The notes beneath the pieces are model-generated. The model was not told the DNA's origin, made no database searches, and was given only the letters and a program-made list of their open reading frames with translations. 25,086 bases of DNA from Silene noctiflora (Eukaryota; Streptophyta; Magnoliopsida; Caryophyllales; Caryophyllaceae), in NCBI GenBank assembly GCA_009801015.1, contig VHZZ01000996.1, forward strand, positions 115,567 through 140,652, read 5' to 3'. The translations under genes were made by a program, and so were the position numbers. Numbering within the stretch: the stretch's first letter is position 1; every line of letters starts with the position of its first letter. Of this stretch, positions 18,280-25,086 are shown piece by piece.

Positions 18280-20159
18280 ATGGCATCAAAGGATAATGAA
18301 AATCAAGAACAAGAAGAGAATAGAGATAGATGGGAAAGTTATGATGATGGTGCTAGTCTTAACTTCCCGGTGTACTCGGAACGGTCGCAACACGATATGT
18401 CCGCCATGGTTCAAGCTCTTTCTCAAGTCATTGGGAGTAGTAGTAGTAGTAGCTCCGTTGATCAACAACATCTAATTCCAAACAATATATTGCATGGAAA
18501 TCAACCTCAAATTCACCAATTTAGTCAATATCCTCAACCAATTACTCAAGGTGTTGGTCAAGGTTAGCTAATAAATCAATGATTTTTTTACCCTTTTATT
18601 TGTGAAACCGTCTTATTCTAAAATTTGTGAAAAATAACAAGGTTTGAACATAATTTTGTTTGATGTGAATAATAATATATTTGTAGACGTGTGTTTATAA
18701 TGTGCTTTATTAATGTTGCTAGAATGAATTATGTTGGACCCATGTTGAAATTATAGATTATTAAAAGACGAATTTAAATTGTTGTCAAATTTATCTGCTG
18801 CCAAAATTATTTGGTTTTACACTATAAGGGGTCAATGAGTTGGGTGGTCCTATTCCATATGTGTCTATGCATGTATGGATGATTTAGGTATATGTATCGT
18901 CGAGGAGGTTTTGGTCTACTGGATAAGATCTGTTTAGAGTTATATTAATCTCGAGAACTCTTTTAACACAGGAAATTAAAGATCTATGTTTAATATGATT
19001 TGTTTGAGTATTTGGATATAGTTTAGGGCGAGTGGTCATATCCGCCCCCATTGACATCGCTACATATAGTTTTTAATTAATCAAACAATGTTTTATTACT
19101 TTCAAAACCCATTGGTATAGAACTAGATTATAGATATTGTCTGAAAAATACGACGACTATTTATATCGGTCGTGTTCATCATTTATGCCCTAGTTTTTGT
19201 TTTATACATATTCTAGCTATGATTATAACCAACTAATTATTATTTTTTCCAAAAATGGTAGCTGCAGGTTGAATTAAAACTACCCTTTTAATATGTGCCC
19301 TAGTACTTCAATATGTATGTTCATAACCTTGCAAAAATGTTGTTAGTTGTGTCTAAAACTTGTAAATCCGTCTCTATTATTTGTTTACCTTTAATTAAAA
19401 TAATTCCCTTCATATAGAATAAAAAAAGGTAAACAGATGAATGAAACGGAGACGGTAGCAAAACTAATAGTACCATTTCACAAAATAATGTTTGCATTTG
19501 TAGGTGAAGAGAACCCAAGGAAAAGACACTATAGAGGGGTAAGGCAAAGGCCATGGGGGAAGTGGGCAGCCGAGATACGCGACCCTAAGAAGGCGGCGAG
19601 GGTTTGGCTAGGTACCTTTGAGACGGCCGAAGCTGCAGCCCTTGCTTATGACGAAGCTGCCCTTAAATTTAAGGGAAACAAAGCTAAGTTAAACTTCCCT
19701 GAAAGGGTACAAGCAAAGTTACCTCCAAATCAAGGTTTTTATATACCTTTCTCCTCCTCTTTCCAACATCAACATCTTGGACAAGATCAATCCTTTCATG
19801 TTCATCCTCAAGGAGCAAATTATGCACTTCCTTACGCTTCGCAACCCGATTACAACAACAATTACATGATAAGTGGTAGTAGCTCTTCAAATTTGGGTCA
19901 TCATCATCCATCTCATGGGGATGTTTCATCATTTGGCCAATTTCCGAGTTTCGATAGTAATAGTAATAGTAATAGTAATAATCCTCAACAATATGTGAAT
20001 TTCCATGGTTATGATATGTCTCAATTCTCATCATCTTCTTTTGTTGGCTCTCAATCTATGGCGGCACCAATCAAAGTGGAGAGTCTTTCAATGGAGGAAC
20101 AAGAACAAATGCTTCTTTCAAACAAAGGGAAAAGTACTCATCCCTATGGAGATTGCTAG
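18280..20159 (+). CDS. AP2/ERF transcription factor (group X-like)
   Basis: Two exons, 18280-18562 and 19504-20159, joined by a 941-bp GT-AG intron in phase 1 (donor CAAG|GTTAG, acceptor TTTGTAG|GTGAAG); 312 residues. The single AP2/ERF domain spans residues ~104-163 ([20 protein letters not shown] to KLNFPERV). It carries the ERF-type WAAEIRD segment, with Ala and Asp at the DNA-contacting strand positions, and the [12 protein letters not shown] helix. Such proteins bind GCC-box-type promoter elements in the nucleus. The domain with its RKRHYRGV lead-in resembles the ABR1/RAP2.6L/ERF108-115 group (group X), associated with wounding, stress and regeneration; the exact orthologue is not certain. 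The N-terminus is acidic and Glu-rich, then has a poly-Ser run coded by seven AGT codons. The C-terminal half is rich in Ser, Asn, Gln and His with a Ser-Asn repeat. No EAR repression motif is visible. Confidence 0.9.
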
Positions 20160-20838
20160 CAAGGGTATTTTATCGGTTTCCAAAGGGAGCCACAAGGGCG
20201 ATACTGATGCAGAAGGGTTACGAACTTGGTTATTGTTTGTCGCGTTTAGGACGAGTTTTATTGAAATTTTTATCTTATGGTTTTATGTATTTTATGTCGA
20301 TCGACATATGTAGTTGATCAAAGTTCTATTATGAAAATTGAAGTGTATGTGCGAGAGGTTTGATTTATATCAAATGTAAAGAAATGAGAATTAAGATATT
20401 CAAACTTCTATAGTTTTATATTTTATATTATTATGAGAAGATGCATGGAATGTGACAAAGTGTGATTGTAGAAGATGCATTTGCTTGAGAATGTAACAAT
20501 ATTGATTTTTTTCTTTTCATTGAGTATATTTTATGCAATCTTCAACGTTGCTCAACTTTGACCATGTTCTTTTCGCCATCTCGGTAATGATAAATACAGC
20601 TTTTAGAGTTGTATCTAAAGATTTACTTCGTAATAGATTTTTTAAAATTCAAACTTTTCCCTTGTAATTAATGTCTAATTTAAGTAATTATTTCTTCTTA
20701 GATTCTTATATACGATCCTAAGAGTTGTATTTATCACATTACTCTAAATTACTCGTACTTAATTAAAAATATTATTTTCTAAAAGAAGTTTGAATAATAA
20801 GTATAATTTCTTTAACTTTTTACAACTTTCTATAAAGT
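20160..20838. other. 3' UTR and flank of the ERF gene
   Basis: AT-rich sequence after the TAG at 20157-20159. No gene recognised; the open frame at 20005-20313 is an off-frame shadow running past the stop. Confidence 0.5.
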
Positions 20839-20839
20839 T

Positions 20840-20889
20840 ATGACCAAAATTTTGCGAGGTTCAAATGACCAAAATTTTGCAAGGTTGAA
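20840..20889 (+). repeat. 25-bp tandem duplication
   Basis: Two adjacent copies of ATGACCAAAATTTTGC(G/A)AGG plus five bases (20840-20864 and 20865-20889), differing at two positions. Confidence 0.8.
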
Positions 20890-21123
20890 CCTCATACATC
20901 CATGCAATACATATTTTTCTTTTAATGACTTTTCTACTAGCTTCTTACATTCATTTCACCATGTAACTCATGATGCAAATTTATTATATTATTCTCTCCG
21001 ACCTAATAAATTATTTACCTTTTTATTCTTTGTATAGATTATTTTAATCAAGCGTTAATAAATAACTAAAACAAAAGGATTATAAAGTTAATATAAATGG
21101 TGCGTGGACTGTACCTGGTCTTA

Positions 21124-21504
21124 GGGTAACATTATCAGTAAGACTCTTCTAAATCTTAAGACTCTGTCACATTAGCTTTTCACTAACTTTTATTATTTCT
21201 TTATTGTTCAAACTTACCTCAAACTTTATACATTATCCGTCAGACTCACCTCAGACTCTACTTTTCTACTTTCCACTTCACTTACTTTTTTTTTTTCAAA
21301 AAAAATGCCAGATGGTATCCATTAATTGGATACTTTCCACTCATGGTGGGGTCAAGACTCACCTAAAGTCTTCAAGTTGAGTCTTGGATTCGAAGACTCA
21401 ATTTAAGACTTTGTCAAGACTTTTGTAGATTATTGGTAGTCTTGAGTGAGTCTTGTCGTAAGGTTTATCAAAGTCTTATCTCAAGACTACCAATAATCTT
21501 ACCC
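21124..21504. mobile_element. PIF/Harbinger-like MITE with AAGACT subterminal repeats
   Basis: Ends GGGTAACATTATCAGTA and TACCAATAATCTTACCC are inverted matches, flanked by TTA at 21121-21123 and 21505-21507. The 381-base interior contains about twelve AAGACT/AGTCTT words on the two strands, like the subterminal protein-binding repeats of DNA transposons. No coding capacity. Confidence 0.7.
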
Positions 21505-21621
21505 TTAAAGATGAAAAACACACGAATTAAACTTTGCCAAAAGAACATCCATGTAAATGTTTCTTCGTATCCAAAGATTATAATTATAACGGTTGTAATC
21601 AAGAATTTGTGATTATAAATA

Positions 21622-22334
21622 GGGAAGTGCTAGGGCGACACCGGGTGTTACTGAGTCTCGGTAACACCCTAATAAAAAAATAGAAAAAAATAAAAAGTAA
21701 AAAAGTTATTTTCGTTTTTGCGCCAATATAGTAGGGATAAAACCGTAATTCACTAATTTATTATATTAATAACATAAAATATAAAAGATAATAATTAAAA
21801 CTATATCTAATATAAAATAATACATATCATAACAAACACATCTTCATCTTTCTCCTATCATCCGTTTACCAATTAAAAAAAAAAAAGAGAATCCCTGGAT
21901 ACAGGTACATTCAATTATACGAACGAAAAATGAAATATAATCAATTCTCGAACCTCCGACTACTCACTACCTTACTAATAGAGTTTAAGACACTACCATA
22001 ATACGAGTAACGAGCATTGAATAATTTATTCTTAATTTATTAAGTTAAATCATGGGCAAAGGGCCATGAACAGTTGAACGCAGCAATGAACATGTATTGT
22101 TAACACACCTCCACGAATACCGCACGCAAATAATGCTCAAAATCTATCATTTTTTTTAATTTATTATTATCTTAAATTAATTAATTAATGTTAATTTCCT
22201 AAAATACCCTTTAACACTAATAAGTTTGAAATTTGAATTTTGATGGAGAAAACACAAAATACATAAGTAAATTACAATAATACCCCGGGTGTCGCTCAAT
22301 TTGAGTAACACCCGGTGTCGCCATCTCATTTTCC
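21622..22334. mobile_element. Mutator-like (MULE) non-autonomous element
   Basis: A 713-base element flanked by a perfect 9-bp duplication TTATAAATA at 21613-21621 and 22335-22343. Termini GGGAAGTGCTAGGGCGACAC and the inverted right end (GTGTCGCCATCTCATTTTCC) agree over about 31 bases; the strongest block is GGCGACACCGGGTGTTACT. Nine-base duplications and long ends are the MULE signature. The interior is AT-rich without transposase. Confidence 0.85.
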
Positions 22335-22363
22335 TTATAAATATGTGTTGTTCATAAATCATA

Positions 22364-22627
22364 CTTCATCTGTTTCAATTAATTGTGTATTTGTTTGTTT
22401 TATGCACATATATATCAATATTCGTTTTCTTTTACTCATGTCTTTAATTACATATTACGGAGTTTTAAAAATAATTAAAATTTAATATTCATAATGTACT
22501 TGATAAAATAATTTAAACAAGATTTCACATGACTTTTTTTATGTTATATATTAAAAGTTGTATTGAAAATTCTTGAAATAGTGCCCAAAACAAACATATA
22601 CAGTACAATTCAGTTGAACGAAGAAAG
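22364..22627. mobile_element. Stowaway-like (Tc1/mariner) MITE, degenerate
   Basis: The left end CTTCATCTGTTTCAATTAAT and the inverted right end (reverse of 22590-22627, CTTTCTTCGTTCAACTGAAT) agree moderately over about 35 bases, with TA on both sides (22362-22363, 22628-22629). 264 bases, AT-rich interior. Confidence 0.5.
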
Positions 22628-22629
22628 TA

Positions 22630-23091
22630 ATAAATAAGCGGCGGAATGTTAACAATTGAAAGTGAAGTAGTACTTAACTGGGGTAGCTAAAGTTAAAAAT
22701 ATTAGAAAATATGATTTAAATACGCGTGGGTCCATAAAAAATGTAGGTTCATTGTAAAAGATGATGCACGCCTTCATTTTGATGATTATTATGCGGTGAT
22801 TTGCATTATGTTAATTAGTCCGTATCTTAATTTACAAATACTTCCTTTTTAATGGTGGGTCAACTATTTGGACATTAGCAGCCAGGTTTCTTATTTGTCA
22901 TCGGGATCACTTCTTAAACTGCTTTTTCTAGTTCCCAAACTTATAATAAACTCATCAAACATTTATTTATAACGGGAAAGATGTCTAAAGATGGTGGTGA
23001 CACGTCCTTGCATGGCCCATGGCATCCAATTTGGACGTCATCTTGTCACATACATCCCTTATTATTAGGGTTTCCACTTATTGCATGTGAG
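22630..23091. other. Intergenic, nothing recognised
   Basis: AT-rich; the open frame at 22981-23166 has no recognisable product and runs into the hAT-like element. Confidence 0.5.
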
Positions 23092-23099
23092 AGGGTGAC

Positions 23100-23447
23100 T
23101 AGACCTGGCAAATCGGGTCAACGGGTCGGGCCATTTTGTGTCGGCTTAGCTCGGGTTTTTCATTGATTTCAGGTTAATTGGGGTTGTTAGTCGGGTCAGT
23201 TTCGAGTCAAGCGAGTCGGGTTATTTTGGGTTGGGTCAATGAATAAGAGAGAAAAAGTCATTTCAAGTCTTTTCGGTTCAATTAGAGTTATGTTTTGTCG
23301 GGTCATTTTCAAGTTGGATGTTTTCAGAACGGGTCATTTTTGGGTCGGGTCAGTTACGGGTCATGAAAGCACGGTAATGTTCGGGTCAGTTCGGGTTTTC
23401 GGGTCTCGGGTCAGGTCAATCGGGTCGGATTACTTTTGCCAGGTCTA
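23100..23447. mobile_element. hAT-type MITE with GGGTC array interior
   Basis: A 348-base element with perfect 13-base inverted ends TAGACCTGGCAAA / TTTGCCAGGTCTA, flanked by a perfect 8-bp duplication AGGGTGAC at 23092-23099 and 23448-23455. The interior contains about thirteen GGGTC words (CGGGTCA, CGGGTCGGG), all on the + strand. The open frame at 23239-23448 is a by-product. Confidence 0.88.
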
Positions 23448-23517
23448 AGGGTGACAACGAGATTGAGCGTTATCCTGGTTAATTGTATCGGTTAATAGTT
23501 ATCTATTTTCGTTTTTC

Positions 23518-23657
23518 ACAAAAACTTCTGAGAGACGGTCTCTCAATAGCGTTATTGAGAGACCTCTCACATGATGGGTGAGGGATCCACTGCTTTTTCT
23601 ATTTTCCTATTATGTCTCCCACTAAATTAGCGAGAGACGGTCTCTCACGAGACCTAC
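23518..23657 (+). mobile_element. MITE, GAGACGGTCTC family, copy 2
   Basis: Starts CACAAAAACTTC, followed by GAGAGACGGTCTCTC, AATAGCGTTATTGAGAG and a closing GAGAGACGGTCTCTC. It aligns with the reverse complement of 5853-5990 with scattered differences and a few small indels. Confidence 0.75.
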
Positions 23658-23868
23658 TGTTCATTTTTAGTCAATTTTTGTGGTCTCTTTATGTACAAGT
23701 GAGAGATGGACGATTTATGTGATCAAAAAGCATTCTCACATATTTTCTTAATCATTATATCGAAAACAATAAATAACTATTGATCGATCGGGACAGGTGA
23801 CTACTACCTAATAAATTTGAGGGAGCTAATTTACAATTTTTTCCAACCTATTGCAAATAATACTCCCT

Positions 23869-23960
23869 TCGTTTTTTATTTTTATATACAACTTTTTTTC
23901 CAACTTTCGAGATTAGAATATTTAATGATACTACGTTTGTCACAGAAATCGGCTATGGGG
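23869..23960. mobile_element. Stowaway-like end fragment
   Basis: TACTCCCTTCGTTTTTTATT followed by TTATATACAACTTTTTTTCC resembles the common plant Stowaway terminus (TACTCCCTCCGT...). No matching right end was found. Confidence 0.4.
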
Positions 23961-24212
23961 AGTGAAATGATGATAAATATGTTTTGATTGCTTTCCTTGA
24001 GATTTAAGTAAAAAATTGCGCGTTTGGAACTCGAATTTACGCAGTTTCAATATACAGAGTATTCACTTTTAAGCTTAAATATAATAAATCCATTTGAAGC
24101 TTCAAATGAAAAGCGACCGTCTACAACGGAATTTGCGTGTTTCGATATATTCACTTTTGCGCAAGTGGGATAAATAAATGAACAAGAGTCAAGGGTCGTA
24201 CGAGTATATATC

Positions 24213-24500
24213 ATGATCATGACAACGGAGTTTGATCCACTGTCAAGCTTGATGCTGAAGCAAACAAGCAGTCAGCACCGTCAAATTCACGAAAAATTTG
24301 TAAGTGTCATCGGCAACGATTTCGGCTGCATCGCGTCAAACTTTGCGGCGGACACACAACCTACAACTCTGCCGCCCCACGACATTCCTGATTCCTCCAT
24401 TGTGCTTTGTGCTTTTAAACATGTTTCTTTCATTTCAATTTTGTATGTTTTCATTATTATAAACTATTTTAATTGGTATACACACTTAAAATTTGTATAA
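24213..24500 (+). CDS. Unrecognised small ORF, doubtful
   Basis: Ninety-five codons from an ATG preceded by a TATATA-containing stretch (24205-24209). The first ~65 residues have balanced, gene-like composition (starting MTTEFDPLSSLMLKQTSSQH at the second Met) and come from the locally GC-richest DNA outside the repeats; the last 30 are AT-rich and look non-coding. A good donor-like AATTT|GTAAGT lies at 24300, so this could be the first exon of a spliced gene or a captured gene fragment. I do not recognise the protein and assign no function. Confidence 0.2.
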   Translation: MIMTTEFDPLSSLMLKQTSSQHRQIHEKFVSVIGNDFGCIASNFAADTQPTTLPPHDIPDSSIVLCAFKHVSFISILYVFIIINYFNWYTHLKFV

Positions 24501-24995
24501 TAAGGTTAAAATATTGACCCGTTAAATATTAGGCGTAAATTAGAATAAATTAATTTGGATGAAATTCAAATAAAGTAGTCTGTTTTAATATTAAGATTGA
24601 TTTTTTTTTTTAATAAAGTGGTAAACCCCGATAAAATGGGTTAAATCCACCTAAGTAGGGTCAAACACATTATAATAGAGGAGAACCAAGTCAACATATT
24701 GAGATCCTTGTTTAGCATCGGTATCAAGTCACATGGAGATATTGACGACTAAGAAAATATTATCTCCGGTTGTTAAGATGACTACGGTTTGAGCTTTAAT
24801 TGTGTTTCAATGCCCTTAAAGAAGTTTACTAGAAAATCCCTGAGGAAATGGCCAATCCTACTAACTATGTATGCAGATAAAAGAAATCCTTGTATGCAGC
24901 ATAGGTTAAAATTAATTAAAGTTTTGCAATGATTTTCTCAAAAATCTTAAATTTGTCCGGTCAAAGGATAACTACTCCGTCTTCATATAAGACAC
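24501..24995. other. Intergenic, nothing recognised
   Basis: AT-rich with a T run at 24601-24612 followed by AATAAAGTGGTAAACCCCG; no repeat boundaries or gene could be supported. Confidence 0.4.
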
Positions 24996-24998
24996 TTA

Positions 24999-25086
24999 GG
25001 CCTCGTTTGGTTACCCGTTGGAATACAATTCCACCGGAAAATCGAATTCATGGGAATTAAGCTCCCACATGAAATTCACGTGAATT
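24999..25086. mobile_element. Left end of a Tourist-like MITE, cut by the window edge
   Basis: TTA (24996-24998) followed by GGCCTCGTTTGGTTACCC, the typical Tourist/PIF terminus, then a GGAATT/AATTCC-rich interior. The right end lies outside the window. Confidence 0.5.

Noticed and set aside
19437..19503. ATG at 19437 as an alternative start of the ERF protein
   Set aside because: This stretch lies in the intron just before a good acceptor at 19503; the upstream exon joins in frame and has a normal ERF N-terminus. An alternative transcript cannot be excluded.
24601..24780. Possible SINE or LINE end in minus orientation (T run followed by AATAAAGTGG, with similar TTAAGAT words on both sides)
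   Set aside because: The flanking similarity is short and inexact and no polymerase III boxes are visible.
1..25086. tRNA, rRNA or CRISPR-like arrays
   Set aside because: No cloverleaf, rRNA or regularly spaced repeat structure was seen; the tandem repeats present are adjacent, not spaced.

Overview
This is a piece of plant nuclear DNA, AT-rich with spliceosomal introns and three protein-coding genes, all on the + strand. The rest is dense with small inverted-repeat transposons. Motifs such as TACTCCGTA/TACGGAGTA and the GAGACGGTCTC / TAAGACGGTC inverted repeats recall non-coding DNA of Caryophyllales (pink/beet order). That placement is an impression from motif memory, not a demonstrated assignment.

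Layout. 1-650: AT-rich promoter with an ATT microsatellite and a TATA box. 651-2807: a single-exon gene for a double DUF295/KIB-type propeller protein with an F-box between the two propellers. 2808-7900: a repeat block. It holds a degenerate CCCGA-rich element, a long-TIR element split by a 1.5 kb LINE-like insertion in minus orientation, several MITEs, a near-perfect 21-bp hairpin and a hAT-type MITE with an 8-bp target duplication. About 8000-14056: a MEI2-like (AML) RNA-binding protein gene with a 5'-leader intron and seven coding exons. It keeps the N-terminal AML motifs and the C-terminal RRM3, but the region that normally codes for RRM1 and RRM2 is absent. 14057-18100: repeats, comprising a second hAT MITE, a three-copy 118-bp minisatellite, a MITE, a truncated hAT-like array and a Tourist/PIF MITE. 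18280-20159: a two-exon AP2/ERF transcription factor of the ABR1/RAP2.6L-like type. 20160-25086: more MITEs, including PIF-like (TTA duplication), MULE-like (9-bp duplication), Stowaway-like (TA), hAT-like (8-bp) and a second copy of the GAGACGGTCTC element. One short unrecognised ORF lies near the end, and a new Tourist-like element starts at the window edge.

The three genes (ubiquitin-ligase adaptor-like, RNA-binding, DNA-binding) are unrelated neighbours and nothing suggests they act as a cluster. The points most worth a second look are the AML gene without RRM1/RRM2, the hAT MITE family with GGGTC/GGCCC array interiors, and the nested LINE insertion that carries almost all the ambiguous bases in the window. 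Exon boundaries are predicted by eye from GT-AG signals, reading frame and family conservation.
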